Below are positions 9,594 to 18,912 of a stretch of 64,000 nucleotides of DNA, piece after piece. Both the position numbers and the translations under genes were made by a program. Origin of the DNA: a bacterium (GTDB taxonomy: Bacteria > Pseudomonadota > Alphaproteobacteria > Rhodobacterales > Rhodobacteraceae); contig WGOE01000001.1 in the NCBI GenBank assembly GCA_016124195.1, positions 300,872-364,871 on the forward strand, written 5' to 3'. Each line of letters opens with the position of its first letter. Position 1 is the first letter of the stretch. The notes beneath the pieces are model-generated. The model was not told the DNA's origin. It made no database searches and saw only the letters and a program-made list of their open reading frames with translations.

Positions 9594-10450
9594 TCCTGAC
9601 CGCGCCCAACACCCTGCTGATCGCGGCCTTTCGCAGGCTCGAGGCGCGGCTGCGGCCGCCGCGCTCCGTGGTTTCGCGCAGTAAGGCGCGTGACAATGCT
9701 GGACATGTCGTTCTGCTGGGCGCCGGGCCGGGATCGGCGGACCTGATCACCTTGCGCGGGCTTGCGGCGTTGCAGGCGGCCGATGTGATCTATCACGACC
9801 GTCTGGCCGATCCGGCGTTGCTGAGCCATGCCCGACCGGGCGCCCTCTGCATTCCGGTCGGCAAGGCGCCGGGCCACCATTCCGTGCCGCAGGACCAGAT
9901 CAACGCCCGCCTGATCGCCTCGGCCCGGCTTGGGCACGCGGTGGTCCGGCTCAAATGCGGCGATCCGGGCATCTTTGGCCGCGGCGCCGAGGAGGCCGAA
10001 GCCTTGACCCGCGCCGGCGTGGGCTGGAGCATCATTCCCGGCGTCACCGCCGCCTGCGCCGCCGCGGCCGCAGCGCAAAGCTTTCTGACAGAACGCGGCC
10101 AGACCGAGCGTGTGGTCTTTGCGACCGGCCATCGCCGCGCGGGCGAGGTCACCGACTGGCGCGCCGCGGCTGCCCCCGGCACAACCCTGGCCTGCTACAT
10201 GGGTGTGTCGACCGCCGCCGGCCTTCAGGCCGGCCTGCTCGAGGCCGGATGGCCCGCCGCCTGCCTGGTCGAGGTGGTCTCGAAGGCGCAGACGCCGGAC
10301 CAGCGCATCCTGCGCGGCAGGCTGGTCGGCCTGGCCCAGCTTTGCCAATCAGAACCGAGGCTCAATCCGGCGATCCTGTTGATCCGCTGGCCCGCGACGC
10401 TGGACCAGAGCAAGGCCACCCCCATCCGCGCTGCAGCAGAGGTCGCCTGA
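9590..10450 (+). CDS. cobA: Uroporphyrinogen-III C-methyltransferase (siroheme branch)
   Basis: SAM-dependent methylation of uroporphyrinogen III to precorrin-2, supplying siroheme for NirB. The protein has 286 residues with an N-terminal extension of about 40 residues before the conserved core. SUMT motifs are visible: GAGPGSADLITLRG, then RLKCGDPGIFGRGAEE, and the PGVTAACAAAA segment. It lacks the CysG dehydrogenase/chelatase half, so that step must be encoded elsewhere. It overlaps the nasA stop as ATGA and is the last gene of the nitrate operon, ending 14 bp from a convergent peptidase gene. Confidence 0.92.
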   Translation: MILTAPNTLLIAAFRRLEARLRPPRSVVSRSKARDNAGHVVLLGAGPGSADLITLRGLAALQAADVIYHDRLADPALLSHARPGALCIPVGKAPGHHSVPQDQINARLIASARLGHAVVRLKCGDPGIFGRGAEEAEALTRAGVGWSIIPGVTAACAAAAAAQSFLTERGQTERVVFATGHRRAGEVTDWRAAAAPGTTLACYMGVSTAAGLQAGLLEAGWPAACLVEVVSKAQTPDQRILRGRLVGLAQLCQSEPRLNPAILLIRWPATLDQSKATPIRAAAEVA

Positions 10451-10464
10451 CCCGGTGAACCCGC

Positions 10465-11556
10465 TCAGCGCAGGATGATCAGGTCCTTGGGGAAGCGTGT
10501 CAGCGAAAGGCTGCCCTCGGCTGTCACCAGCATGTCATCCTCGATCCGCACGCCAAAGGCACCGATCTTGTAGAGGCCCGGTTCGTTGGTGAAGACCATG
10601 CCCGGCTCCATCACCTGAGGATTGCCGCGCATGATATAGGGCGCCTCGTGGACGTCGCGGCCCAGACCGTGGCCGGTCTTGGTGCGGATCCGGTCGGCGA
10701 AGGGCGAGGCCTCAAGTACCGAGATCACCGCGTCGTCGATGTCATGCGCGGTCACGCCGGGGCGCGTCACGGCATGGCCGGCAAGGTTCGCGCGCAGCAC
10801 GGTGTCATAGACCGCCTGCGCCTCGTCACTGGCATGGTCCAGAAAGACGGTTCGCGTGATGTCGGCGCAAAACCCGCCCCATTTGCCACCGAAATCCAGG
10901 AGCAGCGCATCGCCGGCCTTGACCGCATAATCGGCGCGGGCATGGGCGTGCGGGCGGGCGGAATTGTCACCGGCCGCGACGATCGGGCCGAAGGATTGTT
11001 CTTCGGCGCCCTCGGCAAACAGGGCAAGCGTCAGGATCCGTTCGATGTCTTTCTCGGTCTGGCCAAGGCGCACCTGATCCAGCGTGCGCTGCAGCGCGCG
11101 TTCGGACAGGTTGATCGCCTCTTGCAGGGCGGCGACTTCCTCGGCCGATTTGTGCAGCCTGAGGCCGGAAATCTGGCGTTCGGCATCCACGATCTTGAGG
11201 CCGGGCCAGGCGAGCGCCATCGCGTGATGGACAAAGACCCGCATCACCTGCCCTTCGACCGCGACCGATCGCAGCGGCATGTGCCGGGCCAGCGCCGCGA
11301 AGGCATCGGAATAGCCGGTCTGGTCGCGCCAGTCGAACACCTCGCCCTCGAATTTCAAGAGATCGAAAGAGCGCAGTTCCAGATTGGGCACCAGCGCCGC
11401 GGGTGCGCCCTCGGCCGGGATCAGCACGACCAGCGGGCGTTCGTGGCTGTGGAAATCCTGATGGAACAGCCGGGCAAAATTCGGCCCCGGCACCAGGGCC
11501 ACGGCATCCACGCCCAGCGTGCGGGCGATCTGGCGGTGTTCGGCGTAACGATCCAT
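10465..11556 (-). CDS. M24 family metallopeptidase (Xaa-Pro aminopeptidase-like)
   Basis: This 363-residue cytoplasmic protein has a creatinase-like N-terminal domain (about 1-140) and a pita-bread catalytic domain. All five metal ligands of the M24 family can be found: Asp in LLLDFGG, Asp in FCADITRT, His in TGHGLGRDVHE, Glu in FTNEPGLY and Glu in VRIEDD. It probably removes N-terminal residues, likely before proline. It is divergent from the dipeptide-type ABC operon, separated by about 200 bp, so a role in using imported peptides is a reasonable inference. A creatinase-like substrate cannot be excluded. Confidence 0.85.
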   Translation of the reverse strand: MDRYAEHRQIARTLGVDAVALVPGPNFARLFHQDFHSHERPLVVLIPAEGAPAALVPNLELRSFDLLKFEGEVFDWRDQTGYSDAFAALARHMPLRSVAVEGQVMRVFVHHAMALAWPGLKIVDAERQISGLRLHKSAEEVAALQEAINLSERALQRTLDQVRLGQTEKDIERILTLALFAEGAEEQSFGPIVAAGDNSARPHAHARADYAVKAGDALLLDFGGKWGGFCADITRTVFLDHASDEAQAVYDTVLRANLAGHAVTRPGVTAHDIDDAVISVLEASPFADRIRTKTGHGLGRDVHEAPYIMRGNPQVMEPGMVFTNEPGLYKIGAFGVRIEDDMLVTAEGSLSLTRFPKDLIILR

Positions 11557-11755
11557 GTCGGCGATCTTTCGTTCCTGGCAGGTTCTTGGCGTCCGCGGCG
11601 GGGCATGCGCGGCAGATTGATCGCAAGTCCGGCAAAGAGCAAGCCGGCCCGCGCCGTCGCAATTGGGGTTGCCTGTCGGAAATAGCGGCCTAAGCTGCGC
11701 ACAATCAAAAGCGCGACCCGCGCGCTAGCCGATTTTCAACAGGAGGACATCGCAG

Positions 11756-13357
11756 ATGAAACTCAGAACCGCTCTATTGGCCGCATCGGCGGCGATGGCG
11801 ATGCTCGCAGGAGGCGTGCAGGCCAAGACGCTGGTCTATTGCTCGGAAGGCTCGCCCGAGGGGTTTGACCCCGCGCCCTACACCGCCGGCACGACCTTCG
11901 ATGCCAGCGCGCGCACGATCTACAGCCGTCTGGTCGAATTCGCTCCCGGCTCGACCTCGATCCAGCCGGGTCTGGCGGACAGCTGGACCATCTCGCCCGA
12001 CGGGCTGGAATATACGTTCAAGCTGCACCCGGGTGTGAAATTCCAGACCACGGATTACTTCACCCCGACCCGCACCATGAACGCCGACGACGTGATCTTT
12101 TCGTTTGACCGGCAGGGCAACGCCAAGAACCCCTTCAACCAGTACGTGCCGGGGGTGTCCTATGAATATTTCACCTCGATGGGCCTCGACAAGACGATCA
12201 AGTCCATCGAAAAGGGCGATGACCGGACGGTGAAGTTCACGCTGTCCGCGCCGAACGCACCCTTCCTCGCCGACCTTGGGATGGATTTCGCCTCGATCGT
12301 GTCCAAGGAATATGCCGACAAGCTGATGGCCGATGGCAAGGCGGCCGACTTCAACAACCAGCCGATCGGCACCGGGCCCTTCACCTTCGTCGCCTACCAG
12401 AAGGACGCCGTGATCCGCTACAAGGCCAACCCGGATTACTTCGGCGCCAAGCCCAAGATCGACGATCTGGTCTTTGCCATCACCACCGACGCCGCCGTGC
12501 GCGCGCAAAAGCTGCGGGCGGGCGAGTGCCAGGTCATGCCCTATCCGGCCCCCGCCGATATCGAGTCGCTGAAATCCGACCCGAACCTGACCGTGATGGA
12601 GCAGGCCGGCCTCAACGTGGCCTATCTGGCCTATAACACGCTGCAGAAGCCCTTCGACGACGTGCGCGTGCGCAAGGCGCTGAACATGGCAATCGACAAG
12701 AAGGCCATCATCGACGCCGTCTTCCAGGGCACAGGCGTTGTCGCCAAGAACCCGATCCCGCCGACGATGTGGAGCTATAACGACGCGGTTCCCGAGGATA
12801 CCTATGATCCCGAAGCCGCCAAGAAGATACTGGCCGATGCCGGGGTGAAAGACCTGCACATGAAGATCTGGGCCATGCCCGTGCAGCGCCCCTATATGCC
12901 CAACGCGCGCCGCACCGCCGAACTGATGCAGGCCGACCTCGCCAAAGTCGGCGTGACGGCCGAGATCGTTTCCTATGAATGGGGCGAATACCTCAAGAAA
13001 TCGACCGCGATGGACCGCGACGGCGCCGTCATCCTGGGCTGGACCGGCGACAATGGCGATCCGGACAACTTCATGAACGTGCTTTTGTCCTGCCAGTCGG
13101 CGGGCGAGGGCGGCTCGAACCGGGCGCATTGGTGCAACAAGGACTTCTCTGACCTTCTGTCCAAGGCAGCCGAGACTTCGGACGTGGCCGAGCGTACCAA
13201 GCTTTACGAACAGGCGCAGGTGATCTTCCACGATCAGGCGCCCTGGCTTGCGATCGACCATTCGACCGTCTTCATGCCGATGTCGAAAAAAGTGTCGGGT
13301 TATGTGATGAATCCGCTCGGCACGCATGCTTTCGACAAGGTCGACATCGCCGAATGA
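11756..13357 (+). CDS. Dipeptide-type ABC transporter substrate-binding protein (family 5)
   Basis: This 533-residue periplasmic protein has a Sec signal peptide (cleavage near residue 23, VQA-KT) and the SBP_bac_5 fold. The opening YCSEGSPEGFDPAPY and the late GWTGDNGDPDNF segment are characteristic of DppA-like proteins, so dipeptides (or heme/ALA-type ligands) are likely. A ribosome site AGGAGG lies just before the ATG. It is the first gene of a standard five-gene operon. A GC-rich hairpin separates it from the permease genes. Confidence 0.85.
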   Translation: MKLRTALLAASAAMAMLAGGVQAKTLVYCSEGSPEGFDPAPYTAGTTFDASARTIYSRLVEFAPGSTSIQPGLADSWTISPDGLEYTFKLHPGVKFQTTDYFTPTRTMNADDVIFSFDRQGNAKNPFNQYVPGVSYEYFTSMGLDKTIKSIEKGDDRTVKFTLSAPNAPFLADLGMDFASIVSKEYADKLMADGKAADFNNQPIGTGPFTFVAYQKDAVIRYKANPDYFGAKPKIDDLVFAITTDAAVRAQKLRAGECQVMPYPAPADIESLKSDPNLTVMEQAGLNVAYLAYNTLQKPFDDVRVRKALNMAIDKKAIIDAVFQGTGVVAKNPIPPTMWSYNDAVPEDTYDPEAAKKILADAGVKDLHMKIWAMPVQRPYMPNARRTAELMQADLAKVGVTAEIVSYEWGEYLKKSTAMDRDGAVILGWTGDNGDPDNFMNVLLSCQSAGEGGSNRAHWCNKDFSDLLSKAAETSDVAERTKLYEQAQVIFHDQAPWLAIDHSTVFMPMSKKVSGYVMNPLGTHAFDKVDIAE

Positions 13358-13376
13358 CGTACTGAAGGTTTTGGCT

Positions 13377-13403
13377 GGCACGCGGGGATGATCCTCGCGT
13401 GCC
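13377..13403 (+). promoter_or_regulatory. Intercistronic hairpin after the binding-protein gene
   Basis: GGCACGCG at 13377-13384 pairs perfectly with CGCGTGCC at 13396-13403, with extra inner GG/CC pairs. It lies in the 61-bp gap between the binding-protein stop and the first permease start and is not followed by a strong T-tract. Such structures usually protect the upstream mRNA or attenuate transcription, giving more binding protein than permease; that role is inferred. Confidence 0.6.
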
Positions 13404-13418
13404 GCTTGGTTCGCACAC

Positions 13419-14426
13419 ATGATCAAGTTTATCCTCGGACGGCTGGCCTATCTGATCCCCACCTTCATCGGGATCACGATCGTGGCCTTTGGCTTTGTCC
13501 GCATCCTGCCCGGCGACCCGGTCCTGTTGATGGCCGGAGAGCGGGGCATGACCCCCGAACATTATCAGGACATGATGCAGCGCCTTGGCTTTGACCGGCC
13601 GATCTGGGCGCAGTACCTCGAATATCTGTGGAAATTGCTGCATGGCGATTTCGGCAATTCAATCGTGACCAAACAGCCGGTTCTGAGCGATTTTCTCGCC
13701 CTTTTTCCCGCCACGCTGGAACTGGCGATCTGCGCCATCGTGATCGCCATGCTGGTCGGCGTGCCGGTCGGCGTTCTGGCCGCGCTGAAACGCGGGTCCT
13801 GGTTCGATCAGGTGACGATGACCGTGGCGCTGATCGGCTATTCGATGCCGATCTTCTGGTGGGGCCTTTTGCTGATCATCCTGTTTTCCGGCGTGCTGGG
13901 CTGGACGCCGGTGTCGGGCCGCATCTCGCTTTTGTACTATTTCCCGGCGCCGACCGGCTTCATGCTGATCGACAGCCTCTTGTCGGGGCAGAAGGGCGCG
14001 TTTTCCTCGGCGGCCTCGCATCTGGTCCTGCCCTCGATCGTCCTGGCGACGATACCGCTGGCGGTGATCGCGCGGCAGACCCGGTCGGCCATGCTGGAGG
14101 TCCTGGGCGAAGATTACGTGCGCACCGCCCGCGCCAAGGGGCTCAGCCCAGGCCGCGTGGTGGGCGTGCATGCGCTGCGCAACGCGATGATCCCGGTCAT
14201 CACCACCATCGGCCTGCAGGTCGGCGTGCTGATGGCCGGGGCGATCCTGACCGAGTCGATTTTCTCGTGGCCCGGGATCGGCAAGTGGATGGTCGATTCC
14301 ATCTCGCGCCGCGACTATCCGGTGGTGCAAAGCGGTCTGTTGCTGATCGCGGGCATCGTGATGATCGTCAACCTCGTGGTCGATCTGCTCTACGGCCTGA
14401 TCAACCCCCGCATCCGGCACAGGTAG
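13419..14426 (+). CDS. Dipeptide-type ABC transporter permease, DppB family
   Basis: This 335-residue inner-membrane protein has six hydrophobic segments. The N-terminal helix (residues 8-30) is followed by the DppB-type periplasmic segment containing ILPGDPV, and the coupling loop contains EDYVRTARAKGLS near residue 230. It forms the channel with the next gene product. The start at 13419 is the only ATG before the first membrane segment. Confidence 0.9.
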   Translation: MIKFILGRLAYLIPTFIGITIVAFGFVRILPGDPVLLMAGERGMTPEHYQDMMQRLGFDRPIWAQYLEYLWKLLHGDFGNSIVTKQPVLSDFLALFPATLELAICAIVIAMLVGVPVGVLAALKRGSWFDQVTMTVALIGYSMPIFWWGLLLIILFSGVLGWTPVSGRISLLYYFPAPTGFMLIDSLLSGQKGAFSSAASHLVLPSIVLATIPLAVIARQTRSAMLEVLGEDYVRTARAKGLSPGRVVGVHALRNAMIPVITTIGLQVGVLMAGAILTESIFSWPGIGKWMVDSISRRDYPVVQSGLLLIAGIVMIVNLVVDLLYGLINPRIRHR

Positions 14427-14432
14427 GCCCCC

Positions 14433-15332
14433 ATGGCAGTCATGACCCAAGCCCCGGCCCCCGGAACCCGGCGCCAGATGCTGGCCGAGTTCTGGTTCTA
14501 CTTCCGCGCCAATCGCGGCGCGCTTTACGGGCTGTACTTTTTCATAGCCCTGGTGCTCGTGGCGCTGCTGGCGCCCCTGCTGGCGCCGCACGACCCGATC
14601 CTGCAGGACCGCACGGCGCTGTTGACCCCGCCGTTCTGGCAAGAGGGCGGAACGACGGCCTACCTTCTGGGCACCGATGCCGTGGGCCGGGACATCCTGT
14701 CGCGGCTGATCTTCGGGGCGCGCTATTCCCTGTTCATCGGGGTGGTCGTCGTGTCGATCTCGTTGATCGGGGGCATTGTGCTGGGACTGGTCGCGGGGTT
14801 CTTCGGCGGCTGGATCGACATGGTCATCATGCGGGTGATGGACGTGATCCTGGCCTTCCCCTCGCTGTTGCTGGCGCTGGTGCTGGTCGCCGTGCTGGGG
14901 CCGGGGCTGACCAATGCGATGATCGCCATCGCCATCGTCTCGCAGCCGCATTTCGCGCGCCTGACCCGGGCCTCGGTTCTGGGCGAAAAGAACCGCGAAT
15001 ATGTGATGGCCGCCCGCGTCGCCGGCGCGGGGCGGATGCGGCTGATGTTCCGCACCATCCTGCCCAATTGCCTCGCCCCCCTGATCGTGCAGGCCACGCT
15101 GTCTTTTTCGGGCGCCATCCTTGATGCGGCGGCCCTTGGTTTCCTCGGTATGGGGGCGCAGCCGCCGACGCCCGAATGGGGCACCATGCTGGCCGAAGCG
15201 CGCGAGTTCATCCTGCGCGCCTGGTGGGTGGTCACCCTGCCCGGCCTGGCCATCCTTGTGACGGTTCTGGCGATCAACCTGATGGGCGACGGGTTGCGCG
15301 ACGCGCTCGACCCCAAGCTGAAGAGGAGCTGA
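14433..15332 (+). CDS. Dipeptide-type ABC transporter permease, DppC family
   Basis: This 299-residue partner permease starts 6 bp after the DppB-like gene. It has an N-terminal cytoplasmic stretch and first helix, the DppC hallmark LLGTDAVGRDILSRLIFG near residues 72-90, and a coupling loop with NREYVMAARVAGAG. Hydrophobic segments account for the rest. Its stop is one base before the next ATG region, so it is cotranscribed with the ATPases. Confidence 0.9.
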   Translation: MAVMTQAPAPGTRRQMLAEFWFYFRANRGALYGLYFFIALVLVALLAPLLAPHDPILQDRTALLTPPFWQEGGTTAYLLGTDAVGRDILSRLIFGARYSLFIGVVVVSISLIGGIVLGLVAGFFGGWIDMVIMRVMDVILAFPSLLLALVLVAVLGPGLTNAMIAIAIVSQPHFARLTRASVLGEKNREYVMAARVAGAGRMRLMFRTILPNCLAPLIVQATLSFSGAILDAAALGFLGMGAQPPTPEWGTMLAEAREFILRAWWVVTLPGLAILVTVLAINLMGDGLRDALDPKLKRS

Positions 15333-15333
15333 G

Positions 15334-16194
15334 ATGCCCCCGCTTCTGGACATCCGCAACCTGACCGTGACCTTCGACACCGCCGCCGGCCCCTTCAAGG
15401 CGGTAGACGGCATCGATATGTCGGTGTCCGCGCGCGAGGGGCTGGCCATCGTCGGCGAAAGCGGATCAGGCGAAACGGGGGCCATGCTGGCGGTGATGGG
15501 GCTTTTGCCCAACACCGCCACCGTCACCGCCGACAAGATGGACTTCGACGGCCAGGACCTGCGCGCCCTGTCCGACCGCGAGAGGCGCCAGATCATCGGC
15601 CGCAAGATCACCATGATCTTTCAGGAACCGATGGCGAGCCTCAACCCGTGCTATACCGTGGGCTTTCAGATCGAAGAGGTCCTGCGCCACATCCTTGGCA
15701 TGTCGGCCCGCGAGGCGCGCAAACGGGCGGTGGAACTGTTCCAGGCCGTGGGCATCCCCGAGCCGGAACAGCGCCTGCACAGCTATCCGCACCAGATGTC
15801 GGGCGGCCAGTGCCAGCGCGTGATGATCGCCATCGCCATCGCCAGCAACCCCAAGCTTCTGATCGCGGACGAACCGACCACGGCGCTGGATGTGACGATC
15901 CAGAAGCAGATCCTCGACCTGCTGGTCGATCTGCAGGAAAAGCACGGCATGGCGCTGATCATCATCACTCACGACATGGGCGTGGTGGCCGAAACCGCCG
16001 ACCGGGTCGTGGTGCAATATCAGGGCAAGAAGATGGAAGAGGCCGACGTGCTGTCGCTGTTCGAAACGCCCAGGAACCCCTATACCCGCGCGCTTTTGTC
16101 GGCCTTGCCCGAACATGCAACGGGGGGCCGGCTGTCCACCGTGTCCGACTTCATGGCGGCGCAGGCGGCTGAAAACCGGGGCGAGGGCGCATGA
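15334..16194 (+). CDS. Dipeptide-type ABC transporter ATPase, DppD family, with altered Walker A
   Basis: This 286-residue ATPase matches DppD in order and fold: Q-loop FQEP, signature MSGGQCQRV, Walker B LLIADEP, D-loop and switch ITHD are all intact. The Walker A reads [10 protein letters not shown], with Glu47 (codon GAA at 15472) where the family has the nucleotide-binding Lys; the following residues are also atypical. Taken literally, this site should bind or hydrolyse ATP poorly. The protein is also shorter than many DppD proteins (about 320-330) at its C-terminal extension. A sequencing error at one base of an AAA codon could explain the Glu. It overlaps the next gene by 4 bp. Confidence 0.85.
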   Translation: MPPLLDIRNLTVTFDTAAGPFKAVDGIDMSVSAREGLAIVGESGSGETGAMLAVMGLLPNTATVTADKMDFDGQDLRALSDRERRQIIGRKITMIFQEPMASLNPCYTVGFQIEEVLRHILGMSAREARKRAVELFQAVGIPEPEQRLHSYPHQMSGGQCQRVMIAIAIASNPKLLIADEPTTALDVTIQKQILDLLVDLQEKHGMALIIITHDMGVVAETADRVVVQYQGKKMEEADVLSLFETPRNPYTRALLSALPEHATGGRLSTVSDFMAAQAAENRGEGA

Positions 16195-17054
16195 TGGCCA
16201 GCCCGGAAATCGTCATCGAGGGCCGCAACATCAACCGCGATTACGTCTCGCGCGCGGGGCTCTTCGGCATGGCGCGCGTGGTCCACGCCGTCAGGGACGC
16301 GAGTTTCGCGGTCCAGCGCGGCAAGACGCTGGCCATCGTGGGGGAGTCGGGCTCTGGCAAATCCACCCTCGCGCGGATCATCACGCTGATCGACCCGGCC
16401 ACCAGCGGCACCCTGCTGATCGAGGGCAAGCCGGTCGACATTGCCACGCAGCCGATGACCAAGGCGCTGCGCGCCACCGTGCAGATCGTGTTCCAGAACC
16501 CCTATGGCTCGCTCAACCCGCGCCAGAAGGTGGGCGATGTGCTGACCGAGCCCCTGCTTTTGAACACCGAAACGCCCGCGGCCGTACGGCGCGACAGGGC
16601 CATGGCGATGCTGTTGAAGGTCGGCCTGAAGGAAGAACATTTCAACCGCTATCCCCATATGTTTTCAGGCGGACAGCGCCAGCGCATCGCCATCGCGCGG
16701 GCCCTGATGCTGAACCCGCGGATCCTGGTGCTGGACGAGCCTGTCTCGGCGCTGGATCTGTCGGTGCAGGCGCAGGTCCTGAACCTGCTGCGTGACCTGC
16801 AGGACGAGTTCAACCTGACTTACGTCTTCATCAGCCACGATCTGTCGGTCGTGCGCTATCTGGCCGATGACGTGCTGGTGATGCTGAACGGCGAAGTGGT
16901 CGAGCATGGCAGCCGCGACACGGTGTTTTCCGCCCCGCAGCATGCCTATACCCGCAAGCTTTTCGCGGCGACGCCGGTGACCGATGTGGCGGCGATCCGG
17001 GCGCGGGTGGCACGGCGGACCGAGGCTCTGAAGGCGCGGCCCGGCGCGGGCTGA
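16191..17054 (+). CDS. Dipeptide-type ABC transporter ATPase, DppF family
   Basis: This 287-residue second ATPase of the importer has intact motifs: Walker [11 protein letters not shown]-loop [10 protein letters not shown], signature FSGGQRQRI, Walker B LVLDEP and switch FISHDLSVV. In contrast to its DppD partner it should form a competent ATP site. It begins by ATGA overlap and ends base-to-base against the convergent VIT-family gene, so the two transcripts must overlap or terminate inside each other. Confidence 0.9.
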   Translation: MMASPEIVIEGRNINRDYVSRAGLFGMARVVHAVRDASFAVQRGKTLAIVGESGSGKSTLARIITLIDPATSGTLLIEGKPVDIATQPMTKALRATVQIVFQNPYGSLNPRQKVGDVLTEPLLLNTETPAAVRRDRAMAMLLKVGLKEEHFNRYPHMFSGGQRQRIAIARALMLNPRILVLDEPVSALDLSVQAQVLNLLRDLQDEFNLTYVFISHDLSVVRYLADDVLVMLNGEVVEHGSRDTVFSAPQHAYTRKLFAATPVTDVAAIRARVARRTEALKARPGAG

Positions 17055-17756
17055 TCAGACGCTGACGCCGAAGATGCGGCCGACCCCGGCGGTGATGGCC
17101 ATGGCGGCCGCACCCCAGAACAGGACCCGCAGCGTGGCGCGCAGTTTCGGCGCGCCACCGGCCTGCGCGCCCAGCGCCCCCAGCCCGGCAAGCGCGATCA
17201 GCGTGACACCCACCACAGCCCAGATGATGTCCGCCGCCGGTGCCAGTGCCGCCGCGATCAAAGGCACCGAAGCGGCCACGGTGAAGGTCACGCCCGAGGC
17301 CATGGCGGCCTGCAGCGGATTGGCCGCGTGAACCTCTGACAGGCCCAGTTCCTCGCGAACATGGGCGCCCAGCGCGTCCCGCACGGTCAATTCGCGGGCG
17401 ACAAGGGCGGCGGTGGCGGGGCTGAGGCCGCGCGCCTGATAGATCGAAACCAGTTCGGCCTCTTCGCCAACCGGATCCTTCCCGATCGCCAAGGTTTCTC
17501 GCAGGATGTCGGCGCGTTCGACATCGGCCTGCGAACTGACCGAGACATACTCGCCCGCGGCCATCGACATGGCCCCTGCGGCGATGCCCGCGGCACCGGC
17601 AATCAGGATGGCCGCGCGGTCCGGCCCGGCCGCCGCCACGCCGACAATCAGCGAGGCGACAGAGACGATCCCGTCATTCGCGCCCAGCACGGCCGCGCGC
17701 AACCATCCGGCGCGGTTGATGAAATGCGGCGCTTCATGGGCGGATTCATAGGCCAT
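17055..17756 (-). CDS. VIT1/CCC1 family membrane protein
   Basis: This 233-residue membrane protein carries the VIT family start, with an HFINRAGWLRAAVLGANDGIVS-type segment split over residues 11-32, then GAMSMAAGEYVSVSSQ near residues 64-80, followed by a charged metal-binding-type cytoplasmic region and three C-terminal helices. VIT/CCC1 proteins move ferrous iron or manganese; the bacterial substrate is not certain. It has no ferritin-like N-terminal domain. It is a single gene, convergent with the dipeptide-type operon. Confidence 0.85.
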   Translation of the reverse strand: MAYESAHEAPHFINRAGWLRAAVLGANDGIVSVASLIVGVAAAGPDRAAILIAGAAGIAAGAMSMAAGEYVSVSSQADVERADILRETLAIGKDPVGEEAELVSIYQARGLSPATAALVARELTVRDALGAHVREELGLSEVHAANPLQAAMASGVTFTVAASVPLIAAALAPAADIIWAVVGVTLIALAGLGALGAQAGGAPKLRATLRVLFWGAAAMAITAGVGRIFGVSV

Positions 17757-17918
17757 TTGCAGTCCCTTGGCTTGACATGCGGCAGTCCAGTCCTGATGCG
17801 GGGCGCTTGTGGCGCCCGGCCGATTGAAGGTTTCATGCGCCGCCCCGGTTGTCCATGACCTGTGTCAAGGGTGGGGGCAGGCCCTCCCCGCGGCGCCGGC
17901 GCAAAGGCATGGCCAAGC

Positions 17919-18818
17919 TCAACCCGGCGCCGAAATCGAGTGGCGCCGCAGAAAGTCCGTCAGGCACTGCGCCACCTCCGCCGGGGCGGAATCGGGAAAG
18001 AAATGCCCGCCCGGCACGGCGACAGCCTCCATCGAGGTGCAGCGGTCTATCCAGGTGGCCGGCAGGTCATAAAGCTTGGCCATCACACCCTGCGCCCCGT
18101 ACAGCACCAAGGCCGGGGCTGAAATACGCAGGCCCTGATCGGCAAGGTCGCAGGCCAGATCGACCGCCAGCGCCGCACGGTAATCGTTGCAACTGCCCGC
18201 CACCGCCGCCTTGTCATGCCAGGCGGCGCGGTAGGCCGCCAGCTGCTCGGCATCAAAGTCCTGCGGACCCGCGCCGCCCCAGCCGAAGAGGCAGGTCTGA
18301 TAGAACAGGTCAGGATCGGCATTGATCATCGTCTCGGGGAAGGGGGCGGGTTGGGCAAGAAAGAACCAGTGCCAATAAGTCTGCGCGACCTCGGGGCGCA
18401 GGTCGCCCAAGAGCACCGCGGTCGGCACGATGTCCATCAGCGTGACGCTGGCCACGGCGGCGGGATGGTCCAGCGCCAGCCGATGCGCCACCCGGGCGCC
18501 GCGGTCATGGCCGACCAGATGGAACCGGTCGTGACCCAAGGCCCGCATCAGGCCGACCTGATCCCCGGCCATGGCGCGAAAGCTGTAGTTCGCGAGGTCC
18601 GCCTGCGCCACAGGCTTGTCCGAGGCGCCATAGCCGCGCAGGTCGGCGCAAATCACCCGGTAGCCCTGCGCCACTAGCTGCGGCGCAATCCGCGCCCACA
18701 TCGCCTTGGTTTGTGGGAAACCGTGTAGCATCAGAACCGGCTCGCCGCTTCCTGCGGCGACATAGTCGATCAGGGTCGCATCTACGCTGATCCGGCCGCT
18801 TTCAAATCCGTCAAACAT
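17919..18818 (-). CDS. Alpha/beta hydrolase resembling fluoroacetate dehalogenase
   Basis: This 299-residue cytoplasmic enzyme probably hydrolyses a haloacetate. In the alpha/beta fold the nucleophile elbow reads GHDRGAR: Asp105 with Arg106 and Arg109, the pair that holds the carboxylate in characterised fluoroacetate dehalogenases. Asp129 (MDIVPT) fits the acid, His150-Trp151 (YWHW) the halide pocket, Trp180 and Tyr213 the rest of the pocket, and His272 (PGGHFF) the base. Spacing follows the known enzymes from memory. The frame is open upstream to 19202, but the ATG at 18818 starts at the family N-terminus. Chloroacetate or an ester substrate remains possible. It is a single gene with no fluoride exporter next to it. 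Confidence 0.75.
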   Translation of the reverse strand: MFDGFESGRISVDATLIDYVAAGSGEPVLMLHGFPQTKAMWARIAPQLVAQGYRVICADLRGYGASDKPVAQADLANYSFRAMAGDQVGLMRALGHDRFHLVGHDRGARVAHRLALDHPAAVASVTLMDIVPTAVLLGDLRPEVAQTYWHWFFLAQPAPFPETMINADPDLFYQTCLFGWGGAGPQDFDAEQLAAYRAAWHDKAAVAGSCNDYRAALAVDLACDLADQGLRISAPALVLYGAQGVMAKLYDLPATWIDRCTSMEAVAVPGGHFFPDSAPAEVAQCLTDFLRRHSISAPG

Positions 18819-18912
18819 GGGTTCCTCCGCGCCTCGCAACATTCTTCCGCCAGACGAACCCAGCAAGCGGCAAGCAGAGCGCTTTGTCCAGCCCGGCGGC
18901 CGGTGGATCAGA

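Noticed and set aside
13659..15614. 651-residue minus-strand frame opposite the dipeptide-type permeases
   Set aside because: Composition is rich in H, R, Q and D as expected for the complement of membrane-protein codons; the plus-strand genes are certain.
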